A stretch of DNA of 64,000 bases, taken from positions 434,001 to 498,000 of the forward strand of contig NZ_CP041235.1 in the NCBI RefSeq assembly GCF_014905115.1, in the 5' to 3' direction. Positions 33,448 to 42,651 of the stretch are shown here, one piece after another (the stretch's first letter is position 1; each line of letters starts with the position of its first letter). The notes beneath the pieces are model-generated. The model saw only the letters and a program-made list of their open reading frames with translations. It searched no databases and had not been told where the DNA came from. The DNA comes from Sulfurimonas sediminis (GTDB lineage Bacteria > Campylobacterota > Campylobacteria > Campylobacterales > Sulfurimonadaceae). The position numbers and the translations under genes were made by a program.

Positions 33448-35127
33448 CTAGTGTTCCTTGGTTACACGCAGCACTTCGGCAATAGTTGTTATTCCTTTGA
33501 GTACTTTGTTCATTCCGTCATAAATCATAGGCTTGTATTTTCCTTGTTTTTGGGCATATTCAGCCAAAGCTATTTTGTTTGCATTTTCAGATATCAGTTT
33601 TGCGGTATCTTCATCAAGAACAAAAACTTCGGAAATCATTGTTCTGTTAAAGTAGCCTGTAAAGTCACATTTTGAACACCCTTTTCCCTCATATACCACA
33701 GCGTCGGGTTGAATGTATTTTTCTACTTTAGGAAGTTGGGATTTTTGTATTTTTACCTCATGCTTGCAGTATGGACAAATCTTTCTTACAAGACGCTGTC
33801 CTACAACACCGATCAGAGAATCTGAAATCAGGTAGGGTTTTAACCCCATTTGTACCATTCTTGGAATGGCTCCCGGAGCATCGTTTGTATGTAAAGTTGA
33901 GAGTACGAGGTGTCCTGTAAGAGCAGCCTGCGAGGCGGCATCAAGGGTTTCACTGTCACGAATCTCCCCGATGAGTATAATATCGGGATCCTGGCGTAAA
34001 AAAGATTTTATTGCTCTTGCAAAAGTGAGCCCTGTTTTTTCGTTTACCTGGATTTGTTGTACAAGAGGGAGTCTGTACTCAACCGGATCTTCTGCTGTCA
34101 TTACCTTGTTGGAGATGCTTTTTATCTCATTAAGTGCTGCATAGAGGGTTGTTGTTTTACCAGAACCTGTAGGTCCAGTAATGAGTAAAATACCATGAGG
34201 AGAACTGATTAAATCATTAAATGCTTGAAGGTTTTCATCTGCAAAGCCCAAATCTTCGAGTTTTAAAAGAACTTTTTCTCTGTCAAGGATCCTCATAACG
34301 ATAGATTCGCCAAAGATAGTCGGCGTGGTAGAGAGTCTAAAATCATAGGCTTTTTCAAGAAGATTGAGTGAAAATCTTCCATCTTGAGGAACTCGTTTTT
34401 CGGATATATCTATATTGCCTAAAAGTTTTATACGAGAAGAGATAGCATGATAAATTTCCATATCAAAGATGAAGTTTTCAAACAAAACACCGTCTATACG
34501 GGAGCGTACTATCATTCGATCATTATCTTCGGGTTCTATGTGAATGTCACTGGCTCTTTTTGCAATAGCATCGCTGATGAGCAGTCGAATAAGCCGCATG
34601 ACCGCACTGTCTTCTCCCTCTTTTTTTAATCCCTCTGTCTGTAACTCTTTTTTTACTTCATCTATAAGGACTTTTGTTTTTTTAAGCGTCTCTATCCTTT
34701 TGAAAATAACATTAATGTCATCTTCGTAGGCCAAAGAAATTTTCATCGGTTTAATGGATATGCTTCTTTCTAAATTTTCCAAAGCATCATAGTTGAGAGG
34801 GTCACTGGTTGCTATATAGATGAAGTCCTCATCCTCTTTAAAAGGAATGGCATGGGCGACTTTTAGCAAATTTATCGGGTATCTTGCAACAATTTTTTCA
34901 AAATCAATTTTTTCGCCAAAAAGGTCGACAAAATCAATTTTGAGTTGTGTCGCAAGCATCTTGAGCAGTTCTTTTTGTGAAATATATCCCTCGTCAATAA
35001 AAATTTCACCGAGTTTTTTTGTAAAGTTAAGCTCTTTTTGTTTTGCCAGAGCAGATTCAAGCTGCTCTTGGGTTATATAACCTTTTTCAATCAGCAGGTC
35101 ACCGAGTCTGATTTTTTTATTTATCAT
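33448..35127 (-). CDS. mshE: pilus assembly ATPase MshE/GspE-like with c-di-GMP-binding MshEN motifs
   Basis: 559 aa from the ATG at 35127, which overlaps the upstream stop (ATGA); an ATG five codons earlier is less favoured. The N-terminus carries two MshEN motifs, RLGDLLIEKGYITQEQLESA and the matching KLGEIFIDEGYISQKELLKM, the c-di-GMP-binding signature of Vibrio MshE. The ATPase core has Walker A GPTGSGKTTTLYAALNE, the Asp box, Walker B region DPDIILIGEIRD and the His box TLHTNDAPGAI. A CPYCK...CSKCDF zinc ribbon sits in the C-terminal domain. Confidence 0.94.
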   Translation of the reverse strand: MINKKIRLGDLLIEKGYITQEQLESALAKQKELNFTKKLGEIFIDEGYISQKELLKMLATQLKIDFVDLFGEKIDFEKIVARYPINLLKVAHAIPFKEDEDFIYIATSDPLNYDALENLERSISIKPMKISLAYEDDINVIFKRIETLKKTKVLIDEVKKELQTEGLKKEGEDSAVMRLIRLLISDAIAKRASDIHIEPEDNDRMIVRSRIDGVLFENFIFDMEIYHAISSRIKLLGNIDISEKRVPQDGRFSLNLLEKAYDFRLSTTPTIFGESIVMRILDREKVLLKLEDLGFADENLQAFNDLISSPHGILLITGPTGSGKTTTLYAALNEIKSISNKVMTAEDPVEYRLPLVQQIQVNEKTGLTFARAIKSFLRQDPDIILIGEIRDSETLDAASQAALTGHLVLSTLHTNDAPGAIPRMVQMGLKPYLISDSLIGVVGQRLVRKICPYCKHEVKIQKSQLPKVEKYIQPDAVVYEGKGCSKCDFTGYFNRTMISEVFVLDEDTAKLISENANKIALAEYAQKQGKYKPMIYDGMNKVLKGITTIAEVLRVTKEH

Positions 35128-36044
35128 TGCGTGTGCTCCCATTGTTTCAACAGACTTTGCGCTGCATCCGAATTTTCATACTGTAAATATATATGTAACA
35201 ATTGCTTTGCCTTGGCATCCTGATGCAGTGCATACAAAGATTTTGCATAAATAATCCAGGACCCTGCATCACTTTTGTTAAGCTGGTTTGCTTTTTTTGC
35301 CCAAACTATCGCTTTTTTGTAGTTGCCTTCTTCGTAATAATTGCGTGCAATAACAAGCGCTACGGCATAATTTGGAGTCTGTGCAAATCTCTTTTGAAGC
35401 TCCTGTGTATCTGCATTTTGTACTTTGATCATCGGGAGTGCAGTTTGTTGTGGTGTTTTTTGTATTTGTACCGGCGGAACTGATTTTTTGACTTTTTCTT
35501 TCTTTTTTGGCACTGTTCCTTGCTGTAGGGCATCATTGTTTTGTGTCCGGATAACATAGTCGAGCTTTTTTCTTTGTGCCAGTTCTATATAGGGATCAAG
35601 GTCTTGGAGCGTGTCTGATTCATTACATGTAAGATGTATGTAAACAGCAGATTGCTGCAGTCTGCAATTACTAAAACCAAGAGTCTCCAGATATTTTTTT
35701 TCTTTTTTGATTCTGTTTATGTATCGTGGAGATGCCACTAAAAACTGTAAAGAGTATTTTTTTGCTTTTGTTTCAAGTTTTTTTGACTCTTTTATGACAA
35801 CAGGGTGTTTTTTTTCTTTTGTAATTGTTGTTTTTTTTGCTTCTTTTTTTACTGCCGGCTTTTTTATAAGGTGGCTGCCTGTTATGGTTTTGTTTTCATT
35901 GTTTTTTTTGCTTGCTTTTACATCAGTGAGGTTGTAAGCATAAAGAATCAGGACTAAAAAAAGAATCAAAATCAACAGATATTTCAAATTTTTTTTGATT
36001 GTATATATTTTACAACGTTTTTGAAGGTCATCAAAATTATGCAT
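35124..36044 (-). CDS. TPR-containing pilus biogenesis protein (MshN-like)
   Basis: 306 aa. One transmembrane helix near residues 20-40 (YLLILILFLVLILYAYNL) anchors it in the inner membrane. A Lys/Thr-rich linker follows, then a segment that may fold like an SPOR-type domain (YSLQFLVASPRYINRIKKEK), a second Lys/Pro-rich linker, and C-terminal TPR units (PNYAVALVIARNYYEEGNYKKAIVWAKKANQL). Position between mshM- and mshE-like genes matches MshN. A TACATGTA site is at 35624. Confidence 0.78.
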   Translation of the reverse strand: MHNFDDLQKRCKIYTIKKNLKYLLILILFLVLILYAYNLTDVKASKKNNENKTITGSHLIKKPAVKKEAKKTTITKEKKHPVVIKESKKLETKAKKYSLQFLVASPRYINRIKKEKKYLETLGFSNCRLQQSAVYIHLTCNESDTLQDLDPYIELAQRKKLDYVIRTQNNDALQQGTVPKKKEKVKKSVPPVQIQKTPQQTALPMIKVQNADTQELQKRFAQTPNYAVALVIARNYYEEGNYKKAIVWAKKANQLNKSDAGSWIIYAKSLYALHQDAKAKQLLHIYLQYENSDAAQSLLKQWEHTQ

Positions 36045-36822
36045 TGATTACTCCATTATCAATTGCTGCCATCGTGAGAATACATTTGTTAAAGTTTTTG
36101 TAGCGCTCTTTATCATTTTTCTGTGCATAATCTATAAGTAAAAAAGAGGTATAGAGAAGTTTTTTGAGTACACGCATATTGCCTTTGCTCAGTTTGTGTA
36201 TAGTTTTTATGTGCTTTTTTATAATTTCATTGGCAAGCATAGTGGCATTTTTATTTTCGAGTTCTGTAAAAATATACTCTTTGGATTCCCCAATAGAGAT
36301 ATTTTGTAACTTAAGGACTTTATGCGGTCTTGAAGCAAACTGCGGTTCATTGAGTATTTTTTGTGACTCATGCTCATGCATAGCGAGAATAAACCAGAAT
36401 GCTTTGGAGTCTGCCAGAATCCGAATGATTTCAATCATATCTTTAGAGAGCAGCTGTGCTTCATCAAGCACTACGATATAGTTTGAATTCTGGTATAAAG
36501 AGATTACCTGTTTGATGAGCTCTTCGAGGGAGTAGTTGGCAACTTCTGTTTGCGTTTTTTGAATTAAAATTTTTACAAAATCTATAGGTTCTAAAAAAGG
36601 AATATCAAATTTGATAATGTCATAAGAAAATTGCTCCTCGATGTAATTCAAAAAAGCACTTTTTCCGACACCTGGTTCTCCTGTCAAAAAGAGCAGCTGC
36701 TTTGTGTTGTTGCTCAAGATGCTTTCTATCGTGTTTTTTATATGAAGCACTTCACTGTTTAAATGGTAGTGCTCAGAACTGTTTTGTTCTTCAAAACACT
36801 GGGCAAGTTCTAGATAATTCAT
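36037..36822 (-). CDS. mshM: AAA+ ATPase MshM/ExeA-like
   Basis: 261 aa. Walker A is LTGEPGVGKSAFLN, Walker B is YIVVLDEAQLLS, and a later FASRPHKVLKLQNISIGESKEYI gives the arginine-finger region. ExeA/MshM proteins use ATP to help place the secretin in the outer membrane through peptidoglycan. This one lacks a C-terminal transmembrane/peptidoglycan-binding extension, as MshM does. It lies between secretin and TPR protein genes. Confidence 0.87.
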   Translation of the reverse strand: MNYLELAQCFEEQNSSEHYHLNSEVLHIKNTIESILSNNTKQLLFLTGEPGVGKSAFLNYIEEQFSYDIIKFDIPFLEPIDFVKILIQKTQTEVANYSLEELIKQVISLYQNSNYIVVLDEAQLLSKDMIEIIRILADSKAFWFILAMHEHESQKILNEPQFASRPHKVLKLQNISIGESKEYIFTELENKNATMLANEIIKKHIKTIHKLSKGNMRVLKKLLYTSFLLIDYAQKNDKERYKNFNKCILTMAAIDNGVINA

Positions 36823-36831
36823 TTGAATAAC

Positions 36832-38388
36832 CTACCCATTTGTGACATTTTTGTCAAAAGTTGATTGAAAAAATGGGTCTTTTAAATCAATGTCTCTGAG
36901 TGACGGCATAGCTTTTGTAGTCACAACATGGGGCTGTATGATAATAAACATCTCTGTTTTTTGTTTTATCTTCTCTTTATAGTTAAAAAGAGACCCAAAC
37001 AAAGGGATATCTCCCAAAAGAGGTACTTTTACAGAAGTTCCACCTTTTGTGATGCTGACAAGCCCGCCAATGACTATTTTTTCATTGTTTTTTATACGCA
37101 CAATAGAGGTCATCTGTTTTATTTTTGTATCAGGCGGAATCTCCCGTGTAGCACTTGAAGCGGTACTTGTTGTGGAGGTGTTGTCAGCGAGCTTGGAAAC
37201 CACAGGGTTTATTTTCATGATGATTTCATTGTTTTCGCTGACTTCTGGAATAACATAAAGCGTAACACCTATAAAGGTAGAACCAACAGAAAAAGTATTG
37301 GTTCCGGCCGCTGTGCCTCCTGTTGTTGTCACGGAACCTGTTTGGAATTTGTAAGAGAGTTGCTCTCCTACATTGATAACAGCAGGCTGGTTGTTCATTG
37401 TGACAACTTTTGGGTTGGAGAGGACCTTGATGTCTCCGTATGTTTTTAAATATTTTAAAAATTTTGTTGTTGAAAAACTGTAAGCCAGACTGTATGATGG
37501 TCTGTTTAAAAGCGTTGTTTCAACAGTCCCCGGGTCATTAGTGATGCTTCCGCTTAAAGACAAATCAAGCTTACTCCAATCAATTCCTGTAGAGGAACTG
37601 TCGTCATAGGTGAGCTCTATGATTTTGGCTTCTATAGCAACCTGCTTGTGCATTTTTTTCAGTAAAACATTAAGGTATCTCTCTACCTTTTCCAGGTTCT
37701 TTTTTGTCGTGGTGATGGTTAAAAGAGAGGCATCTTTGTTAATGAAAATTCTTACATTCTCTTTTTTGTGAAAGAGCTTTAAAATATTGCTGTACAGGTT
37801 GTCCCAAAAAGTAAATTTTGATTTTGAACGGATGATGGTATAATCGTTTGAGGATGAATTTCCGCTGTTTTGTCCTCTGTTGTTTCCACCGGCACCACCG
37901 CCGCCGCCAAAGCCACCGCCGCCAAAGCCACCAGCTCCTCCGCCGGCTCCTCCGCTGTTTCCGGTAGCGTTTGCATTTCCTGCTGCACCAGTCGTGATAG
38001 ACTTGCTGCTTTCACTGCTCAGTTCACTCAAATATATATAGTCTATGTTGAAGGTTTTAGTTTTTAGGTATTGTACTTCCAGGGTGTTTTTTGTAGGCTC
38101 ATAGGTATAAAAAAGATTTGCCTCGTTAAACAGAAAGTCTAAAAACTGTTCAAAAGTATAGTTATTAATATTGACATAATCCAGTTTTTTATGAAGCATT
38201 TTTTTGGATACGTCATCATTGAATACAACAGAGAGTTTACATGTAGCACTTAACTCTTTTAAAATAGAAGCGACTTCTATAGCACTTTTTTGTTTTTGTT
38301 TGTAGGCACTGAGTGAGAAGAGTTGGTTTTGACAAACAGTGGCTCCAAACAGGGTATGTGCGAGGAACAGTAAAAGTAGTGTTTTCAT
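36832..38388 (-). CDS. mshL: outer-membrane secretin (MshL/PilQ/GspD-like)
   Basis: 518 aa with a signal peptide (MKTLLLLFLAHTLFGATVC). An N-terminal secretin/TonB-type domain is followed by a very glycine-rich insert at residues about 145-175 and an N1-like domain (VRIFINKDASLLTITTTKKNLEKVERYLNVL). The secretin core spans ALIEAKIIELTYDD to the C-terminal VPLLGDIPLFGSLFNYKEK, the family signature. It forms the outer-membrane pore for the pilus. The stop codon of the preceding gene overlaps it. Confidence 0.93.
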   Translation of the reverse strand: MKTLLLLFLAHTLFGATVCQNQLFSLSAYKQKQKSAIEVASILKELSATCKLSVVFNDDVSKKMLHKKLDYVNINNYTFEQFLDFLFNEANLFYTYEPTKNTLEVQYLKTKTFNIDYIYLSELSSESSKSITTGAAGNANATGNSGGAGGGAGGFGGGGFGGGGGAGGNNRGQNSGNSSSNDYTIIRSKSKFTFWDNLYSNILKLFHKKENVRIFINKDASLLTITTTKKNLEKVERYLNVLLKKMHKQVAIEAKIIELTYDDSSSTGIDWSKLDLSLSGSITNDPGTVETTLLNRPSYSLAYSFSTTKFLKYLKTYGDIKVLSNPKVVTMNNQPAVINVGEQLSYKFQTGSVTTTGGTAAGTNTFSVGSTFIGVTLYVIPEVSENNEIIMKINPVVSKLADNTSTTSTASSATREIPPDTKIKQMTSIVRIKNNEKIVIGGLVSITKGGTSVKVPLLGDIPLFGSLFNYKEKIKQKTEMFIIIQPHVVTTKAMPSLRDIDLKDPFFQSTFDKNVTNG

Positions 38389-38723
38389 TTTTTGTCTCTT
38401 TTTGCTTGTTTGATTTGGATAAGGTGGTTTTTCTGCAAATGCAGTATTTTTAGCTGACTGCGGTTTTGCAAAACAACGGATTGTTTATATATTTTCTTTA
38501 TTTTATAGCCCTGGATTTTTTCTCCGACAGTATAGAATCTGTTGTTGACAAAGGCACGGTTGTTGTAAATTGCACTGAGTACAAAAGAGTTGCTCTGCCT
38601 TTTGTTGGCATGGCGTGTATGCAGTATTTTCTGACTTTTGTAAAAAGGATCATATTTGACAAGGGGCAGAGAATTTGCATATAAAAAAGGAAAACACAGG
38701 CAGGCTAAAATCACTTTTTTCAT
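38385..38723 (-). CDS. small secretin-associated periplasmic protein (MshK-like)
   Basis: 112 aa with a signal-peptide-like N-terminus (MKKVILACLCFPFLYANS). The rest (LSAIYNNRAFVNNRFYTVGEKIQGYKIKKIYKQSVVLQNRSQLKILHL) has the beta-strand pattern of PilP/GspC homology-region-type domains that bind secretins. It overlaps mshL and the MshJ-like gene by four bases on each side. Named MshK-like by position and size. Confidence 0.72.
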   Translation of the reverse strand: MKKVILACLCFPFLYANSLPLVKYDPFYKSQKILHTRHANKRQSNSFVLSAIYNNRAFVNNRFYTVGEKIQGYKIKKIYKQSVVLQNRSQLKILHLQKNHLIQIKQAKRDKK

Positions 38724-39343
38724 TTCTCAACTCCATAAAACTTTACTTCAAAAGAGAAAAGCGGTTGATTTGTTTCTTGCAAAAAAATGTGCAGGTTCTC
38801 AACTTTTATCAGCATGGTACTTTTTTCTACACTGCGTAAAAAAGAGAGTTCATTTAAGAATCGTCCGCTGGCATTGACATCGATGACCTTTTTCAGTTTT
38901 AAATTCCCTATGTAGGGCTTGTTCTCATTATGCAGAGTAATGGCTTGAATCAAAACACCTTTGTGCAAAGAATTATCTAAGAGTTTATCCAAAAAGAGAC
39001 TGATTGACTTTTTGGAGATAAACAGAAAACTTTTTGAATCCAGTTTATGCTGAAAATAATTCAACTGTTCTCTGTCTCGCTCAATTGCTGTTTTGTTTTT
39101 TACAATCTCTTTTTTTAAACGAACTGTTTTTTCGGACAGCAACCGAAGAGTCGGTTTTTTTAACTCTTTTTGCAGTGCCTCTGTCTTTTTTTGGTTGGCA
39201 TCAAATTCATCCAGGGCAGAGGAAAGAAACAAAAAGTAAAAAAGAGCGAACAGTATCAAAGGAATAGCAATATATATGCCAGTTTTTTTTCTGGAATCTA
39301 AATTTTCTATCTCTTCAAATTTATCTCTTAGCATACTACTCAA
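38720..39343 (-). CDS. PilO/MshJ-like inner-membrane protein
   Basis: 207 aa. One N-terminal transmembrane segment (TGIYIAIPLILFALFYFLFLSSAL) leads into a long coiled coil (residues 45-95) and a ferredoxin-like periplasmic domain (RFLNELSFLRSVEKSTMLIKVENLHI). This is the PilO/GspM plan that, with PilN and PilP, forms the alignment complex. Coupled by overlaps to the genes on both sides. Confidence 0.8.
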   Translation of the reverse strand: MSSMLRDKFEEIENLDSRKKTGIYIAIPLILFALFYFLFLSSALDEFDANQKKTEALQKELKKPTLRLLSEKTVRLKKEIVKNKTAIERDREQLNYFQHKLDSKSFLFISKKSISLFLDKLLDNSLHKGVLIQAITLHNENKPYIGNLKLKKVIDVNASGRFLNELSFLRSVEKSTMLIKVENLHIFLQETNQPLFSFEVKFYGVEK

Positions 39344-40790
39344 CTTCTTTTACACTGATATAGATTTTACTTGTATAGACACCGTCTTCATAAGTAATAT
39401 CTTTTGTCATAACATTTTTATATCCCAGTTCTATAAGATCATGCATAAACTTGGAAATGTTACCTCTTGTGTCGGATTGCGATATGAGTTGAATCTCAAA
39501 TCTTTTTTCATCTTTTTGAAATAGAGAGGAGGCACTCAAGCGGTACTTCTTCAGTACTCTTAAAATATCATTCATCATTTTTTGCCGTTTTATGCCAATT
39601 TGTCCTATCATAGGAATAACTCTGAAGGTCGTTTCATATACAAATATTTTGTCTTCAAGCCCTTCTTTTTCTTTGAGCAGCTGATCATTTTTCTTTTTGA
39701 TCTTCTTGAGACGAAGAGAGAAGTCTTCTATCTTCTTTTTTCGCTCTTTTGCTTTGACTTCAAGGAGGGTGATTTTTTCCTGCTGTTGGTTGAGATAGTA
39801 ACTGACAAAGATACCGATGCCCAAAAGCAAAACAATTGTGATAAGTGTTTCAACAAGATAGCGAAAGCCGGTATACTGCGATAGCGGTTTTTTTCTTTCA
39901 AGGTGTGTTAAATTCACCTGATGAAAATCTGCTCCCTGATGCAGTCCAAAGAGATACTCAAGCAAGATAGATAGCTGGTGTGTCAAAGGTTTTATAACAG
40001 GTTCAAAGCCATATTGAGAGAAAAAGTCTCCTATGCCCTCTAAAGTGTGCCCTTCAAAATCTATGACAACTCTGTCTATACCGGTCAATCCGAAAAGGCC
40101 GCGTTTATGGTTGATGGAGTAGACAATTTTTTCTATATCTTTTGAAAAGACTTCAATGACGGTATCTAAAATCAATGTCTCTTCAAGCCCGTAGTTCTCA
40201 CGTTTGAAGCCTTTCTCTTTCAAATACTCTTTGAGTTTGACAAGTTCGAGTCCTGTCCGTTTGGAAATGGCATTTAAAGAGTTGATAATTCTGTGACCGA
40301 TATATTTTCCGTTTTGGTAAATGGCTCCGAAAGCTTCGTCATCGCTGATGTAGATATACAAATCATTGGATTTTTTTGTTTCTTCTGTTTTATAGAGTGC
40401 CTCATATGCCAAAAAACGGGGAAAGGCAAAATCTACGACATCTATTTTATAAGAAAAGTCTGCAAGGTAGTGGGTGAAATCATCAAGAGAGAGGGCAAAT
40501 GCCTCGATGAGATATTCATGATCAAGCTCATACTTGATAAAGTCAATGCGATACTCTTTTTGTACATCAAGTCCGCCCTCTTTGTACATTTTGAGCTCTG
40601 TTTTCATCGCGAGTTCATCATCGCTGATTGTGTTTGCAATTTTAAAAGAAAAAGAGTGAATATACTTTAAAGGAATAACAACTGCAGTGAAAAGTTCAGG
40701 ATTTTTGTTTTTTGTATCAAAAACAGGTTTTTGTCCGTCATAAACAACTGTATGTTCATGTTCAAGAAGAACTATAGCGTTTTCAGTCAA
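39336..40790 (-). CDS. PilM-PilN-type fusion protein (MshI-like)
   Basis: 484 aa. Residues 1-310 resemble a PilM/GspL actin-like cytoplasmic domain. One transmembrane helix near residues 318-340 (LVETLITIVLLLGIGIFVSYYL), a coiled coil, and a C-terminal PilN/GspL-like periplasmic ferredoxin fold follow (FEIQLISQSDTRGNISKFMHDLIELGYKNV, quoted in part). Such fusions occur as MshI/GspL. It begins a sub-block 45 bp after the C-type pilin gene. Confidence 0.78.
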   Translation of the reverse strand: MTENAIVLLEHEHTVVYDGQKPVFDTKNKNPELFTAVVIPLKYIHSFSFKIANTISDDELAMKTELKMYKEGGLDVQKEYRIDFIKYELDHEYLIEAFALSLDDFTHYLADFSYKIDVVDFAFPRFLAYEALYKTEETKKSNDLYIYISDDEAFGAIYQNGKYIGHRIINSLNAISKRTGLELVKLKEYLKEKGFKRENYGLEETLILDTVIEVFSKDIEKIVYSINHKRGLFGLTGIDRVVIDFEGHTLEGIGDFFSQYGFEPVIKPLTHQLSILLEYLFGLHQGADFHQVNLTHLERKKPLSQYTGFRYLVETLITIVLLLGIGIFVSYYLNQQQEKITLLEVKAKERKKKIEDFSLRLKKIKKKNDQLLKEKEGLEDKIFVYETTFRVIPMIGQIGIKRQKMMNDILRVLKKYRLSASSLFQKDEKRFEIQLISQSDTRGNISKFMHDLIELGYKNVMTKDITYEDGVYTSKIYISVKEVE

Positions 40791-40835
40791 AAACCAATCC
40801 TATTTTCTTCTTATTATAACTAAATATGAATTAGG

Positions 40836-41294
40836 TTACCTTAAGTCGCCGCTGAAGTGGTCAATTGTAATGTTTTTTTCTTCATTGTTGTAACTTAATG
40901 TTATCACAATATCATTGGCCAATAGTGAGTTCTGTGTTGTTTTGTTGCCATCAGTTCCATTGTGCAGGCGTCCGAGTGTATCAAAACAGAGAATGTTTTC
41001 ATTGGGTGTCAATGTAAAAGTAGCATGTATCTTATAATGTTGGTCAATGGTTGTCCTTGATGTGAAAAAATCACTTTGCGCAATGCATCCGATGGAATAA
41101 TCCATATTTCCCGAAGGACTTCTTTTGTCATAATTGATCCCTTCATATCGCACTGTGTTGAGTTGAAGTTCTAAAAAATCACGGTCATTTTGCAGATAAT
41201 GCGGTTTAAAGTAGTAAAATCCGACACCTGAGAGGATGCCGATAATGACAATGACAAAAATCAGTTCTATAAGTGTATATGCCTGTGTTCTCAT
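40836..41294 (-). CDS. minor pseudopilin (MshC-like)
   Basis: 152 aa. Leader MRTQA and processed sequence YTLIELIFVIVIIGILSGVGFYYF; Tyr instead of Phe is the first mature residue and Glu5 is present. The C-terminal domain includes SIGCIAQSDF and NILCFDTLGRL, a cysteine pair that could form a disulfide. Its start overlaps the stop of the MshP-like gene. Confidence 0.82.
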   Translation of the reverse strand: MRTQAYTLIELIFVIVIIGILSGVGFYYFKPHYLQNDRDFLELQLNTVRYEGINYDKRSPSGNMDYSIGCIAQSDFFTSRTTIDQHYKIHATFTLTPNENILCFDTLGRLHNGTDGNKTTQNSLLANDIVITLSYNNEEKNITIDHFSGDLR

Positions 41295-41752
41295 GGTCTC
41301 TGCAAGCTCCTTGTGACGATTCTCACAGGAGATATATAATCTCCTATCTTGTTATTGCTGCTGTTTGTCTGCACTGTGATGTTTATAAGAACATAGCCGT
41401 TTGACTCTTCTGTCTGGATTCTTTTTTTTACACTGTTGCAGTTTGTTCCGATTGCACTGTCATAATCATCTCCGTAGAGATAATATTTTGAGATATTTAC
41501 ATCTGCTGTGAACTTGCCGTCTGCCGAATCAAGGCTAAAGAGTGTGAGACACTCGGTACTTCTGTCTGTCCCTTCAATTTTTAAAATTGTTGTCTCCAAA
41601 ACACTTTGAGAAAATATTTCCGCCTGCTCTTTGATGTAGCTGTTTGCAAAATGTTTTGCAGAAATCGAGGTGTATTTGAGTGTCAGCACACTTGCTCCGG
41701 CTAAAAGCAGAATGATGAAAATTGCCATTAAAAGGTTAAATCCGCTGCGCAT
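41291..41752 (-). CDS. pseudopilin-like protein without Glu5 (MshP-like)
   Basis: 153 aa. The N-terminus MRSGFNLLMAIFIILLLAGASVL has a prepilin-like short leader and hydrophobic helix, but position 5 of the mature form is Met rather than Glu. That feature is known from tip or MshP-type minor pilins that do not need Glu5 for polymerisation. Cysteines in STECLTLF and GTNCNSVKKR may be paired. It lies between MshO- and MshC-like genes with short overlaps. Confidence 0.75.
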   Translation of the reverse strand: MRSGFNLLMAIFIILLLAGASVLTLKYTSISAKHFANSYIKEQAEIFSQSVLETTILKIEGTDRSTECLTLFSLDSADGKFTADVNISKYYLYGDDYDSAIGTNCNSVKKRIQTEESNGYVLINITVQTNSSNNKIGDYISPVRIVTRSLQRP

Positions 41753-42651
41753 TAAAATACCACCTTCATTTTAGAAAAATGCACCGGGTGGGCGCCACGA
41801 ATGGATTTGTTGACATCCAAAAGAATGCGTATTGTATAATCGACTTCACTGAAGTTGAAACCGTCTATGTTTTGCATCAAGACAGAGACATTTCCCACTT
41901 TCGAGTTGCCCTGTTTGTCGGCACAAAATGTTTCTTGTTTCCACGGTCTGTAGTTTGAAAAGAGAAAAAGAGTGCTGTTGACATCCTTACTCTTTAAGCC
42001 AAGATCTGTGATACAGGTGGCATTTTGGTCGATATCTTCTCCTCTTGCAATTGCATAAGCGCTCTCAACCAAAAAATATTTTTCATACAGAAATTGCGGG
42101 ACAGGATTGTCAAGGGAGATATTTTGATCACTTATTGTGATATCATAGGTGTCATCTCTGCTGCTTTCATGCCAGCCGAAACTCGAAGCTATATTTGCAC
42201 TGTCACTTTGCGAACGGTCAAAACTTCCTGCAAATATAAGTGCAATGGTGTTTGTATCTATGGCTGTACCGTCTATACCGTATGAAGCGACTTTTGTCCC
42301 GGTTTTGCTTGCCATGTCAAAAAAACCGCTGTATTTTTTTTCAAGATACAAATCATTGGCTCTGCCTAGCCACTCTAAAACAGGTTTGGAGCTTGTCAAA
42401 TCGCCTATATATTCAAAACTGCCGTCATTTGGGTTGTACCCAATGGTGCTGTAGACGATGCGCTGGGTTAAATAATTGCTGATTTGGTTGACGACAATCT
42501 GCGATTCCAAAGAGAGGTTCGTCAGTTGTTTTGCTTTATACTCACGCACCAAAATCGCCTGCATCGCTTTGAAAGAACCCGTAGCCAAAAAAGAAATAAT
42601 GACAAGGACAAATATCATCTCTATGAGGGTTGCCGCTCTTCTCATTGCCAT
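41752..42651 (-). CDS. large minor pilin (MshO-like)
   Basis: 299 aa. Leader MAMRRA, then ATLIEMIFVLVIISFLATGSF with Glu5. The large C-terminal domain (about 260 residues) contains NATCITDLG and ETFCADKQG cysteines. Its size is typical of MshO/PulJ-type minor pseudopilins that sit at the pilus tip. It overlaps the next gene upstream by ten bases. Confidence 0.8.
   Translation of the reverse strand: MAMRRAATLIEMIFVLVIISFLATGSFKAMQAILVREYKAKQLTNLSLESQIVVNQISNYLTQRIVYSTIGYNPNDGSFEYIGDLTSSKPVLEWLGRANDLYLEKKYSGFFDMASKTGTKVASYGIDGTAIDTNTIALIFAGSFDRSQSDSANIASSFGWHESSRDDTYDITISDQNISLDNPVPQFLYEKYFLVESAYAIARGEDIDQNATCITDLGLKSKDVNSTLFLFSNYRPWKQETFCADKQGNSKVGNVSVLMQNIDGFNFSEVDYTIRILLDVNKSIRGAHPVHFSKMKVVF

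Noticed and set aside
37779-38067. Long Ala/Ser- or Val-rich frames across the secretin glycine tract, on both strands
   Set aside because: These are shadows of the GGN repeat in the mshL gene, without ribosome sites.
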